NCBI GenBank assembly: GCA_948663575.1
Contig: CAPNAV010000014.1
Coordinates: forward strand, 1 to 22,621
DNA from: an uncultured Candidatus Saccharibacteria bacterium
GTDB lineage: Bacteria; Patescibacteriota; Saccharimonadia; Saccharimonadales; Saccharimonadaceae
Length of the DNA: 22,621 nt
Direction of reading: 5' to 3'
Below, one piece after another: positions 6,728-16,192 of this stretch (positions within the stretch are counted from its first letter, which is position 1; every line of letters begins with the position of its first letter). The position numbers and the translations under genes are program-made. The notes beneath the pieces are model-generated. The model worked only from the letters and a program-made list of their open reading frames with translations, searched no databases and was not told where the DNA came from.

Positions 6728-9238
6728 TTAGATTTCGGCTTCGATGATTTCGTTGGCTTCGGCGCGAGTAATTGTAGTGTCGAAAAGGCCTATATTTTCA
6801 GCGTCATCATGAGCAGAGCGACCGCCGACATATTCGAGCGATGCGTCTTCGAAACGGCGAAATTGCAGAATGCGCTCGTTTAATTTAGTTTGATTGAAGG
6901 CGCCGATTTCACACATGAGATCAAATTCTCGAATAGTAAGGCCAGTAACTTTGACGAATAGTTCCGGCTCAATATTGCGGATGACATCGACCAGGGCTTG
7001 CTCGCGATAGTCGGTTAAGTACATAAAAACAGGAATGCGGGTGACGAATTTAAGAAGTTTTTCGCGAAGCTTTTTCTTGAAATCTTGACGCTCTTTGCGT
7101 TCGGCTTTTTCGGCGGCGGTTTCTAGATCAGTGGCATCGCGATTTTCTTCAACGCGAGTTTTCTTGGAGTCGCGAATGGCTTTTTCTCTAGAAATAACTT
7201 TTGATAAGTCGTTGCGAAGATTGCGAAAATCTTCGATGCGTTCTAGTGCGTCCATGATTTCTTGATTATTTAAGACTTTTTCTAGGACGATAGTGGTAGT
7301 GTCAACAAGGTCGGAGGTTTGCCAGCTACGCGCTAGCATAGTGGAGCTGGTGCCATAGGTAGAAATGTCGAGAATTTCAGTGGCGTTTAATCGCTGCATA
7401 CTGGAACCGTCGTAGCAAAGAACAGGTAGGAATTCCAGGAATTCTTCAAGGCGCTGTTCGGGGCGGCGATTATCGGCGATGGCGGCGAGGGAGTTACTGT
7501 AGTTGGTGATGAGTTTCAGGGCGCGATTGGGCGCGAAGTCAAGAATATAACAAGTGGGCTTGACAATGTGCTGCTTGAGCGGATCTTCGGCGTCTGGAGC
7601 TATCCATGGGCTTTGGGCGCGAAATGCGGCCTGAAAATAAGTTTCGGGAGATTCGATATTGCGTAGAAACAGGACACCACTCCAGGCGGGTATGGTGACG
7701 CCGGTAGTGAGTTTGCCGCAAGATAAAGTGATTGATTTAGTGCTAAAACCATCTTGAATGGCAGCTTCGATTGGGTCTTTGGCATTTTTGCCTCCGGGAG
7801 TGTCGTCACCGGCGGCGCGGATGATTTGATAACTGCTAAAAAATGGATCGCGTTTTAACAGCTGCTCCATAGCATGGCAGGCGGGGACGTTTGGTAAAAA
7901 CCAGAAGGTATGGCGTAAGGTGGATAGAAGTCTGGCGTCTTCGAAAGGTAAAACCGGCGCATGATGATCAAATCTGTTCTCTATGGCTACTTCTAAATCA
8001 ATGCCGTGCAGAATATTGAGAAATTTTTGAACATCGTTCTCGCGTTGAAAGACCCATTCACCGGCATTGTTTTTCGTTGCTGAGAAAAACTTATTCAGAT
8101 CAAACTCGTTAAACTCGCCCTGCATGGCGACTTGGCGCAAACTTTCTGGCATTTGGTAAGTCATCATTACAATTTGTGGCAAAGCTTGGTAGGGATTTTT
8201 GTCGGAATTATACCAAAGGGTTTTGGCGCGTTGCTCATCAGCATAAGTCCAGTTGAAGATTTGATCTTCGGAGAATTCACCATTAGCTAAAGCTCGAAAT
8301 GGTGTGCCGGAAAGATAGAGATAGGTTTTGGTCTTGAGCGGCAAGGTTTGTTCAATTTCGGTTGCCTCATCGAGTTCTGGATCGGGAAGGGTTTCGTCAC
8401 TGTCCTTGCCAAGTTCTTTGGCAGTATCTCGCCAGGCGCCGAAATGGTATTCGTCAACAAAAATTGAATCCCAATTAATTTCATGCATTTTGCGATGACG
8501 TTCTTTGATTTTGCCATTATGATTAGTGCTAAGAATATCTTGGTAGCTGGCAAACCATACCACGGGTCGAGATTCGTCAATTTCATCGTCATTCCAGCTC
8601 GACAAGCCTTCGATGAATTGCCAGTCTTCAAAATCGACATGTCCGTATAGATCATTTCGCCATTCTTTTTCGACCCCAGGTTTGTAGGTTAATACCAGAA
8701 TTCTCTTCCAGCCCATCTTCTTGGCAAGTTGGTAAGCGGTGAAAGTTTTGCCGAAGCGCATTTTGGCATTCCAAAGGAAGCGTGGCGGTTCGGTTTCATT
8801 AAGATATTTTTTGAAATACGCACTAGTTTGTTGAACGGCGATTTCCTGCTCGGGGCGCATGGAAAAATTCTTGCGTTGATGATTCCCTGTTTCGGGGTGA
8901 CCAGTTTTGATAGATTGGAGAATGTTTTTGATTGTGTCAATATCAGTATCGAACCATTCGTTAGCAAGTTGTTTGGCGCCGAAATTCTTGAGCCATTTAT
9001 GGACGAGATGGTCGTTAAATTGCGTGCCGTCATTAGTAATAGCCAGCTCATAATGTTCGATTTTATATTGTGGATTGGGAGTTTTGACTAGTTGTTTATC
9101 AATGCGTTCTTTCACGGCATCAAAATCATTACCGGATTTTGCAACACGCTCGGTGTAGCCGATTTTAAAGCCGGGCTGGCTAGGTGAGCTATAAACATAA
9201 ATTTGGGGGCGTTTTTGATAAGATAAGAGTTTTGACAT
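6728..9238 (-). CDS. T5orf172 (GIY-YIG)-SF2 helicase fusion, restriction-type
   Basis: An 836-aa protein. Residues 12-100 look like a T5orf172/GIY-YIG nuclease-like domain (IYVYSSP, GFKIGYT, then the C-terminal NEWFDTD). A superfamily 2 helicase or translocase follows: Walker A NAKMRFGKT 157-165, DEYH box 262-265, LSGTPF 309-314, motif V SCGKLTTGVTIP about 507-517, motif VI AAFRAQSPW 537-545. Residues 650-720 are highly charged and likely coiled coil. The plan resembles the Res subunits of type III and type ISP-like systems with a GIY-YIG-type nuclease instead of PD-(D/E)XK. Its ATG overlaps the TAA of the upstream methyltransferase by one base, preceded by CAGGAG. Likely role: DNA translocation and cleavage directed by the neighbouring methylases (inference). 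Confidence 0.85.
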   Translation of the reverse strand: MSKLLSYQKRPQIYVYSSPSQPGFKIGYTERVAKSGNDFDAVKERIDKQLVKTPNPQYKIEHYELAITNDGTQFNDHLVHKWLKNFGAKQLANEWFDTDIDTIKNILQSIKTGHPETGNHQRKNFSMRPEQEIAVQQTSAYFKKYLNETEPPRFLWNAKMRFGKTFTAYQLAKKMGWKRILVLTYKPGVEKEWRNDLYGHVDFEDWQFIEGLSSWNDDEIDESRPVVWFASYQDILSTNHNGKIKERHRKMHEINWDSIFVDEYHFGAWRDTAKELGKDSDETLPDPELDEATEIEQTLPLKTKTYLYLSGTPFRALANGEFSEDQIFNWTYADEQRAKTLWYNSDKNPYQALPQIVMMTYQMPESLRQVAMQGEFNEFDLNKFFSATKNNAGEWVFQRENDVQKFLNILHGIDLEVAIENRFDHHAPVLPFEDARLLSTLRHTFWFLPNVPACHAMEQLLKRDPFFSSYQIIRAAGDDTPGGKNAKDPIEAAIQDGFSTKSITLSCGKLTTGVTIPAWSGVLFLRNIESPETYFQAAFRAQSPWIAPDAEDPLKQHIVKPTCYILDFAPNRALKLITNYSNSLAAIADNRRPEQRLEEFLEFLPVLCYDGSSMQRLNATEILDISTYGTSSTMLARSWQTSDLVDTTTIVLEKVLNNQEIMDALERIEDFRNLRNDLSKVISREKAIRDSKKTRVEENRDATDLETAAEKAERKERQDFKKKLREKLLKFVTRIPVFMYLTDYREQALVDVIRNIEPELFVKVTGLTIREFDLMCEIGAFNQTKLNERILQFRRFEDASLEYVGGRSAHDDAENIGLFDTTITRAEANEIIEAEI

Positions 9239-10755
9239 TACATCTCCTGAATCATGCTTTCAATATAAGCTTGCTCATTGGGGGTGATTTCATAACGTTT
9301 GTATAGTTTGGCGTCAGTCCATTCTTTTGTCATATCTAAAGCTGGGATAAAGGCGAAGCAAGACTTGCTCATGTTTTGAGTGGGAGTTTTGAGAAGTAAT
9401 AGAAAGCGGACGAAACGGGTTTTGAGATATTTGGTGTAATTTTCGGCTTCGGTGAGAGTCTTGAATTGTCCAGCGATAAGAAAAGTTTCAGTGCAGACGC
9501 TAGGCGGCTCGGCTATAAATAGTGAACCCAGGACACGGTTGGGAAAATGGCCATTGACGCTGCCGGCTTTGGCGCAGAGAACCTTGACTGTGTCGATACT
9601 TTCGAGATTAGATTGAACTCGCTCGCGCTGGATGTAGCCGCTTTTTCCGCCAAGTACATAGATTTTGATTTTGTCGGGATTATTAATTTGGTCGTAGTCG
9701 GTAAAATTGCTATTAAAGTTGAATGGTCGGCGCGATGAAATGTAGTCTTCGAGAGTTTGTTCGTGGCGGCTCTGGACTTTGCGAAGAATTGGGATTGCTT
9801 CATTCCAACGTACAAAAGAACTGTTTTCTGATAAACTGCGCGTCATGACGCTAGGTTTGCTATTGCCGACAATCGTAGTAATTTTGCAGTCACCATGATA
9901 TTCTCGATCCCAAATGAAATAATTGACTCCGCCTTTGATTTCGACGCCCGGAAAACAATCGTTGGCGTCTGGATAATCTACGATTTCGCGAATGCGGTCA
10001 TCATGTAGCATTTCTTCGCGAAAACCGTCTAGGCCCTTGCCGCCAGCAAACCAACGTGATGGAATAATGAAAGCCATATAGCGGGGATTAAGCTTCTTGG
10101 CTTGATTCACAAAATGTTGATAAATTGGCATAGCTGATGAACCGGTGCCGCCGCCGTCGCTGAGTTGATATGGGGGGTTGCCAACGATAATGTCGAATTT
10201 CATATTTGCTGCCTCCTCTTTAGTTAAATGAATAAAGTTATATGCATGACGTTCTTTAGTGGCGTCGCGGTCAAGCTTGCCGCCGGCTTTGCTGCCGCAA
10301 TAGATGCAGCTACTGTTTTTGTATGTGTGCGAGCGATTATCATAGGAAATATTTCCACTGGGATTAGTGAATTTAGCGACCGATTTTTCTCCACTTGCAT
10401 TTTTAGATGTGTATAAACTGCGACGACTTATCATGGCGGTTAGGTCTGTGATGGCAATTCCAAAAAGCATGTTTTGGAGAATATGCTGACGACGCGATTC
10501 TTCATTGGGGAATTCGTCTCGAAGTCCTTCCATTAATCGTACGGCGATTTGTCGCAAGAAGATGCCAGTTTTGCAAGCTGGATCAAGCCAGTGGAGATTT
10601 TTGTTGTGCCAAACGTTTTCCGGTAATAAGTCGAGAACCTTATCAACTAAATCGGGCGGAGTAAAAACCTCGTCGTTTGATAAGTTAGCAATACAAGTGA
10701 GAATGTCAGGCGCTTTGTAGTCCTTGATGAGGCGGTGGAGAATTGCTTTAGTCAT
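9238..10755 (-). CDS. Eco57I-type N6-adenine DNA methyltransferase
   Basis: A 505-aa protein. An FTPP motif (31-34) precedes SAM-binding motif I LDPACKTGIFL (57-67) and catalytic motif IV NPPY (193-196). The remaining half probably contains the target-recognition region (GGKSGYIQRERV near 370). Family members normally have DPACGTGxFL; here the central Gly of DPACGTG is Lys. A Cys-x2-Cys knuckle (CIYCGSKAGGK, 150-160) is inserted between motifs I and IV. The NPPY motif indicates adenine N6 methylation. It overlaps the preceding 206-aa gene by 8 nt (ATGACTAA) and the following helicase by 1 nt. It probably modifies host DNA against the helicase-nuclease encoded next, and may pair with the 206-aa protein. 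Confidence 0.85.
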   Translation of the reverse strand: MTKAILHRLIKDYKAPDILTCIANLSNDEVFTPPDLVDKVLDLLPENVWHNKNLHWLDPACKTGIFLRQIAVRLMEGLRDEFPNEESRRQHILQNMLFGIAITDLTAMISRRSLYTSKNASGEKSVAKFTNPSGNISYDNRSHTYKNSSCIYCGSKAGGKLDRDATKERHAYNFIHLTKEEAANMKFDIIVGNPPYQLSDGGGTGSSAMPIYQHFVNQAKKLNPRYMAFIIPSRWFAGGKGLDGFREEMLHDDRIREIVDYPDANDCFPGVEIKGGVNYFIWDREYHGDCKITTIVGNSKPSVMTRSLSENSSFVRWNEAIPILRKVQSRHEQTLEDYISSRRPFNFNSNFTDYDQINNPDKIKIYVLGGKSGYIQRERVQSNLESIDTVKVLCAKAGSVNGHFPNRVLGSLFIAEPPSVCTETFLIAGQFKTLTEAENYTKYLKTRFVRFLLLLKTPTQNMSKSCFAFIPALDMTKEWTDAKLYKRYEITPNEQAYIESMIQEM

Positions 10756-11368
10756 TAGTATCCTTCTTTGGATTAATTTGGGCTGGATAATTTGCGAGTT
10801 TAGTATAATCTATGATGGGGAATTCTTGGATGGCTTTTTCGATATTATTTTCCATGTCGGTGAGCGCATAAATTTTGCGTTTAAATTTACCCTGAATGGG
10901 TGTTGTATATTCAACAAAATAAATCCGGTCCTTACCATTTAGCATATCACCGATTAGGAGATTTGTTCGCAAAATTTCGTCCAGTGCCAACAAAAAACCT
11001 TTATTGCTCCTTTTAGGCATGTATTCGAAAATGACTTTTAACATTCTTTTACGGCATTCTAGAATATTATCTTCCGCAATATCAACACCGTAAATCGTAG
11101 AGAGGATTTTTAACACTGAAAACTCACGGTTTTTATGGTGCCATTCGATGCGATCTTGCTTTAAATGTTCAAGACGTTGCTTGAGAATAGCTTCAAGAAA
11201 GTTACCATTGCCACAGGAAGGTTCCAAGAAACGCCAATAACGATTCGACGTAGCTTCAGTGAGTGCAAGGATATCATTGACCTCGCGCGATTGCGTGAAA
11301 ACTTCGCCACGTTCGCGGACGCGTGAACGAGACTTGATGCCAGTGGATTTTTTGGCGGTGGAAGTCAT
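10748..11368 (-). CDS. small SAM-dependent methyltransferase-like protein without NPPY
   Basis: A 206-aa protein. A basic N-terminus precedes GEVFT (21-25, motif X-like), motif I FLEPSCGNGNFL (48-58), then a motif II-like GVDIAEDNI around 95. The NPPY or DPPY catalytic motif and a target-recognition region are absent. The protein simply ends after KRKIYALTDMENNIEKAI and about 35 further residues. The frame is complete, with ATGA overlap upstream and an 8-nt overlap downstream, so it is not an obvious truncation. Its motif I is canonical in the central Gly, which the neighbouring 505-aa methylase lacks. The two could form a heterodimer in which this chain supplies SAM binding; that is an inference. 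Confidence 0.75.
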   Translation of the reverse strand: MTSTAKKSTGIKSRSRVRERGEVFTQSREVNDILALTEATSNRYWRFLEPSCGNGNFLEAILKQRLEHLKQDRIEWHHKNREFSVLKILSTIYGVDIAEDNILECRKRMLKVIFEYMPKRSNKGFLLALDEILRTNLLIGDMLNGKDRIYFVEYTTPIQGKFKRKIYALTDMENNIEKAIQEFPIIDYTKLANYPAQINPKKDTND

Positions 11369-14300
11369 AGCTTTTGGTTAGAGTTTTCCAATAAACTGTC
11401 AATTCTAGCGGTGAGACGTTCGAACTCGCGTTGCTCGTCATTGAGCCAGTTAGTAGACCAAATTCGATGCAAAGTCCAACCTTTTGACTCCAAAACTTGC
11501 TGGCGATTATAATCACTTTGTTCCTTATAATAGCCGATATGGTATGCTGCCCCGTCCATCTCGATGCCTAGGATAAAACGTTTTTCGGTAATTGAGTAGA
11601 TTCCCAGATCGATACGAAAACCGATATTACGTTCGTTCTGATTGATTCCCTCGCCAGTGGGTAATAGGAGATTCCAGCCCACTTCACTATAAATCTTTAG
11701 CGTTTTACCGATGCGGCTAGAATAATGCTCTTCTAGTTTATGATAAAGTTGTTCAGTGAGTGGAGAATCAAAATGATTGACATTATCTCCAAGCGTATGT
11801 TCAAGATATAAGTAATCTGTGTCTTCGCCGGCATTCTGTAAAAGACTGCGCATAAGTTCGGCGCTCAGACGAGCGTTTGGGTCGGTATGAGGATTATTAA
11901 GTTTGCTCTCGCAGGCGGCAATCCAAGACGCTTTGGGGTTGGCTAGTAGTAATTTGAGACCTTCGCGTTGTCTGGTAATGGCGACATTGAGGCGTTTATA
12001 AGCGCCGGCCGCCTCATTGAAAAACCACATAGCGACTGGATTAGTATAATATTGTAGATAAATAATCGTATAGAGGCCTTCAATACCTTGGCAGTTAGTA
12101 ACGGTGGAGGTGATGATCTTTTCTTGTGTATATAAATCAACGATATCTTTGTATTTACGAGCGGTTTCTTCTTCGGCGAGATAGCGACGGAATTGAGCCA
12201 AAACTTCTCCTCTAGCAAAAAGAATACAAAAGATAGCGCCAAATTCGTCATCTATAGTTTTGTAATTCCTATCGTTATTTTTACTAGCTTCGTCATGTGC
12301 GCGGCGATCACGAAGATATTTTTGGGCATTTTCGCAGATTTTAGCAAAGTTAACATCATAGCCATTAAAATCTTGTGCGTCACCTAGATTATCCTCGATG
12401 GCGATAGGGGCTTCTTTGGACGGTTCTGCTTCGTAAATTGGTTCGATTCCCTCTTCGGCGTAAATAGCGTGGCGTGATGGTTCAAATAATTTATTGTAGC
12501 GTGAACGGTAGTGCACTTTGAGATGATGTTGTTCTTGGGGCTGCTTACGCACGAGGTCGAGAATGCTTTCGCCTAGATCTTCCTCTTCATCATCGGCACT
12601 GGTCATGCCAAAACCTAGATTGAGGCTAGGCGGCATTTGGTGAGGATCGCCAATGATGACGGCTTTCTTAGCGCGGAAGATGGATGGCAGAGCTTGGCCA
12701 GGCAGGAGTTGAGAAGCTTCGTCGAAGATTACGTAATCGAACTCGCCTTTGACTGGAGCTAAATATTTTGCTACTTCTTTTGGTGTGGCGCAGATGATTG
12801 GAAAAGCTCGCAAGATTTTGGCAGTATTATCGCGGAATTTTTCGAAAGTGGATTTGCCGAAAGCGCGCATGGTGTCTTGACGAGCTAGTTCTACCATCGC
12901 TGCGGCACAATTTGAATATATGTTCTGCAGACCTTCGCCATACGAACGGAGTCGGAGGTTTTTTAGATAGATAGCGTAATCATCAAAGAATTTTTGATCA
13001 TCGCGAATGAGTTTTCTGGAGTTGATCGGTGAACGTCCATAAACTTCGCGCACAATCGCGCTAATGATACGAGCAGTAAATTTATTATAAGTAAGATCAT
13101 CTTGTTGTAGTACGCTAGTGAGATATTTTCTATTCGCTTCACCGAATGCGGAATATACTTCGGAAATAAAGTTATTATGCTCAACAAAATCCGCTATCTC
13201 AGCATCGTTGCTATAATGCTCGAGAATTAATAACTTGTCGAGCCAATTATATAAATTCTTGTTGGCGTCGATTTCATAGGCAAAATCAGAGAGACAGTCG
13301 GTTTGATTGATGTCGAGTAGCACTTGTTTGGCGTTTTCCAGATATGTGCGATCTAACTTAATATTATCAACCGGCAGATTGAGAGTATTGACTATTTCGC
13401 TGAATTTGGCGCGAAGGGGTTTGATGATAGTAAGCATCGCATCAATATTTTGCACAAAATTATCGTAACTATCATCGACAAGAAAGGCTTTAACTTTGTT
13501 GAAGTTTTCTCCAAGCATGCTTTCATTATCTTGTTCGGCTTGGCGTAACGCTGATTCGGCTTGCAGAATGGCCTGCTGATTTTTAACTTCGTTGAGGAAA
13601 TTCTGAAGGCCGTGCTTGAAAATGTGGCCACCGTTAACTTCATCTAACCATAATTCTTGGATGGTTTTGAGGGCTTTGTAAATATATTCAATTTCGCCGA
13701 TGAGCTCTTGATAATTATTAGATAGCAAATCGTATTTTTTGAGCAAGCAATAAAGTCTTGAACTGACATCAAGAAAATATAATAATTCAGCTTGATTTTG
13801 GTAGTTGATACCGAATTTTGAGAGCGGAAACTCGGATTTTTGCTCATTGAATTGTAAAATCCAGTTTAAAGTGATATTTGAATTGTTTAGGAGAAAATGA
13901 ATTTGCTCGAAGTTTTCTAGGAAGTAGTCGCGATAAAACTCCATCCACTGATGGTTTTTGAGATCTATAGCTATAAAGCTAGCCGGAATTTTACGCAAGA
14001 GCTTTTTTGCACCAGTAATTGCAAAATATCCACGCGTGTCAGTATTTAGTTGGCTAATGGCTGTGGCATCAAGAGAGAAGATCTCTTGGGCATTATTCTC
14101 ATTAATTTTATCAATCAGTTCTTGATATTCCGTAACGAAAGCGTGCGCAAGAGTGACCTGAAGGGCTTCGGGTGAGGAATATTTGAATCCCGAGGCAAAA
14201 CCATTAGCTTCTTTCATGAGATTGGAAATCTCTTGTAGGTCTTGGATGGTCTGAGTGAGGTTAGCTTCGGCGGATTGAACAAAGACGGGCGAGAGATCAA

Positions 14301-15306
14301 CCGAGGCGGTCTCGAGCGTGATATTATTAATGGAATTTTTTGATTTAGCTTTGGCGTCAGCGAGCTGAGCGGAAAGTTTGATATGCTCGAGCTGATTATC
14401 GTCACGAAGTTTAATGGTTTGTTCTAGTTCCTCAATAATATTGTCGAGAGTCTTGTCAATTGTAGCCGCAGCATAAATATTGATATATGGCGCCAAAGTT
14501 TCGTAAGTTAGCAAAAGATCGAGATAGTCGACGACATCCATGGCGCTCTTAGTCGACAAGAGCTGTATAGATGATTCGGAACTAATAGCATCGGCAATTT
14601 TTTTGATTTTTTCGCGAACGGTTGGTAAGTTTAGCTCGGGGTTTTTAGTGGCTAATAAGCTAAGTTCGCGACGAGGATGTACGAAGTCGTTAAATAACTC
14701 AGGATGCTTATAGCTATCAACTAGGTTTAAGATTTGCCGTACATTGACATGTTCAAACTCAGCTAAAGATTCGGGGGCGAACTCCATCGTGACATATTTA
14801 AGATAATATGCCATTAGCTCGTCAAAACCAATCTCATCGTGATGAATGTGGTAGTTTGCGTCGTGGTCTAGGGCGGTATAACTGAGTTGATAGGTGATAT
14901 TTTCGGGTTGGTCGATGGCGCGAGGGCATTTAATCCGTTTTTCTCGAACTACGGCCGAGTGCTCGCGTAAGTATTTGAGCTTACGATGGGCTGGTTCATA
15001 AAGAAGTAAGCACATGTCTAAAAGCGAAAAATATGAGCCGTCAACAGGATAACCGATGCTTTGCTCGGTTTTTCTAATCATGCGCTCGATGACACGGAGA
15101 GCTTCGGTGTTCTGGCTAACGAAGAGTACTTTTTTGCCGCTAGTAGCTAATTGCTCCAAGAGGCTGACAACTAACTGCGACTTGCCAGTGCCGGGAGGGC
15201 CATATACAATATGTAGATTGGCATCTTGATTAGACAGAATGTGCTCAAGAGTTCTTTTTTGAGAGGGATCAAGCGAGCTGAATGTAATGTGATTTGGATT
15301 ATTCAT
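11365..15306 (-). CDS. SF1 helicase with C-terminal Vsr-like PD-(D/E)XK nuclease
   Basis: A 1313-aa protein. Walker A is GPPGTGKS at 36-43, with motif Ia VLFVSQNTEALRVI just after. A very long, mostly helical insert (about 80-800) with coiled-coil character follows. Walker B is FDEASQ around 858, motif III GDPHQMPPS around 885, motif IV HYRSRYNKLF, motif V NCQGIEGLYTI, and motif VI NVAITRQRE around 1110. The C-terminus has FRIDLGIYS...GIEMDGAAYH around 1225-1250, the D...ExD-G-x2-H pattern of DUF559/Vsr-like nucleases. The architecture matches AAA_11/AAA_12-type SF1 helicases with a REase_MTES_1575-like tail, used in several anti-phage systems. AGGAGGAG lies 6 nt before the ATG inside the end of the preceding gene. 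It acts as an ATP-driven DNA or RNA unwinding and cutting enzyme (inference from motifs). Confidence 0.85.
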   Translation of the reverse strand: MNNPNHITFSSLDPSQKRTLEHILSNQDANLHIVYGPPGTGKSQLVVSLLEQLATSGKKVLFVSQNTEALRVIERMIRKTEQSIGYPVDGSYFSLLDMCLLLYEPAHRKLKYLREHSAVVREKRIKCPRAIDQPENITYQLSYTALDHDANYHIHHDEIGFDELMAYYLKYVTMEFAPESLAEFEHVNVRQILNLVDSYKHPELFNDFVHPRRELSLLATKNPELNLPTVREKIKKIADAISSESSIQLLSTKSAMDVVDYLDLLLTYETLAPYINIYAAATIDKTLDNIIEELEQTIKLRDDNQLEHIKLSAQLADAKAKSKNSINNITLETASVDLSPVFVQSAEANLTQTIQDLQEISNLMKEANGFASGFKYSSPEALQVTLAHAFVTEYQELIDKINENNAQEIFSLDATAISQLNTDTRGYFAITGAKKLLRKIPASFIAIDLKNHQWMEFYRDYFLENFEQIHFLLNNSNITLNWILQFNEQKSEFPLSKFGINYQNQAELLYFLDVSSRLYCLLKKYDLLSNNYQELIGEIEYIYKALKTIQELWLDEVNGGHIFKHGLQNFLNEVKNQQAILQAESALRQAEQDNESMLGENFNKVKAFLVDDSYDNFVQNIDAMLTIIKPLRAKFSEIVNTLNLPVDNIKLDRTYLENAKQVLLDINQTDCLSDFAYEIDANKNLYNWLDKLLILEHYSNDAEIADFVEHNNFISEVYSAFGEANRKYLTSVLQQDDLTYNKFTARIISAIVREVYGRSPINSRKLIRDDQKFFDDYAIYLKNLRLRSYGEGLQNIYSNCAAAMVELARQDTMRAFGKSTFEKFRDNTAKILRAFPIICATPKEVAKYLAPVKGEFDYVIFDEASQLLPGQALPSIFRAKKAVIIGDPHQMPPSLNLGFGMTSADDEEEDLGESILDLVRKQPQEQHHLKVHYRSRYNKLFEPSRHAIYAEEGIEPIYEAEPSKEAPIAIEDNLGDAQDFNGYDVNFAKICENAQKYLRDRRAHDEASKNNDRNYKTIDDEFGAIFCILFARGEVLAQFRRYLAEEETARKYKDIVDLYTQEKIITSTVTNCQGIEGLYTIIYLQYYTNPVAMWFFNEAAGAYKRLNVAITRQREGLKLLLANPKASWIAACESKLNNPHTDPNARLSAELMRSLLQNAGEDTDYLYLEHTLGDNVNHFDSPLTEQLYHKLEEHYSSRIGKTLKIYSEVGWNLLLPTGEGINQNERNIGFRIDLGIYSITEKRFILGIEMDGAAYHIGYYKEQSDYNRQQVLESKGWTLHRIWSTNWLNDEQREFERLTARIDSLLENSNQKL

Positions 15307-16165
15307 TTGGCTCCTCCTGTTCGTTTAATATTTTGTTCCACGCCGGATCAATATATTCAGCTTCGAATCCGGTAACAATCTGAACACCTATATAAGAAGG
15401 GTCGACTTGGATTTCGAGAAAGTCAATTATATGTAGGTTGTTGATTTCGGTGGCAAGATTGTTGATTATGTGGGCGATATCATTATTAAGGTTAATTTCG
15501 TAATGATGCCATTTTTTATAAAAGAAGTCATCGAGGCAATTTTTATCCAGCCAGAAGTTTACAAAACCGGCAGTATCTACTTTAACTTTGAGGTGGTGTT
15601 CGTCAACTTCTTCGCATGCAAAAAGAAAGAGTGGATAATATGCGATTTCCTCGCGATTTTGGCGCATGGTGCGGATTTTGACTTTGCCGATAGTTAGGTA
15701 ATGTAAGCGTTCGCCATAAATGCGATAGTTGGTATTGGTTTCTTTGTTGAGGAGGGCAAGATTTTTGGCGATCAGCTTGACTTTGTCGCGGTCGGTCAGC
15801 GTGTTCCAAGTGTTTTCGTCGGCAGGTCGCGTCAAAAGAAGGCCATCTTTAACGCTGTCAAGGTTGATTTCTTGGCGGGTAATAACTTGACGGATAATTT
15901 CATCGAAAAAGTCTTTGCGGAAAATCAAGCCTGGCAGACGCTTTGAGGTGGAGCCAGCTTCAAGAAGTTCCTTTGGAATGCGCTCATTAGCGGAATCAGC
16001 ATCAAAAAGGCCTGGACGCGCGGCGGGCGTATAATAGGTCAAAACCATACTGACAGGCAGTTTGCCGTTGGCGATAGTGCCTTTGTCGGTGATTAGCGCG
16101 TGACGATATTCATTAAACTTTGCTGTGTCGCTAAAGTTAAGAATACTATCATAAGCCGTTTCCAT
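15299..16165 (-). CDS. helicase-associated protein, N-terminal part of a DUF4011-type helicase as a separate gene (tentative)
   Basis: The protein is 288 aa from the ATG at 16165. The frame stays open upstream to a start near 16315, but those 50 residues are low in conservation and lie across the promoter, so I choose 16165. No enzyme motif is visible. Its middle (ALLNKETNTNYRIYGERLHYLTIG then AYYPLFLFACEEV) resembles the stretch before the P-loop in DUF4011-type SF1 helicases, where a 'LYLALG...W...APLLL.P' pattern occurs. The next gene begins with the P-loop at residue 36. The pair therefore looks like one large helicase split into two genes joined by an 8-nt overlap. This rests on my pattern comparison alone. 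Expected role: accessory subunit of the helicase-nuclease. Confidence 0.55.
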   Translation of the reverse strand: METAYDSILNFSDTAKFNEYRHALITDKGTIANGKLPVSMVLTYYTPAARPGLFDADSANERIPKELLEAGSTSKRLPGLIFRKDFFDEIIRQVITRQEINLDSVKDGLLLTRPADENTWNTLTDRDKVKLIAKNLALLNKETNTNYRIYGERLHYLTIGKVKIRTMRQNREEIAYYPLFLFACEEVDEHHLKVKVDTAGFVNFWLDKNCLDDFFYKKWHHYEINLNNDIAHIINNLATEINNLHIIDFLEIQVDPSYIGVQIVTGFEAEYIDPAWNKILNEQEEPNE

Positions 16166-16192
16166 AGTAAATTCGTTACACTCCACTTTAGT

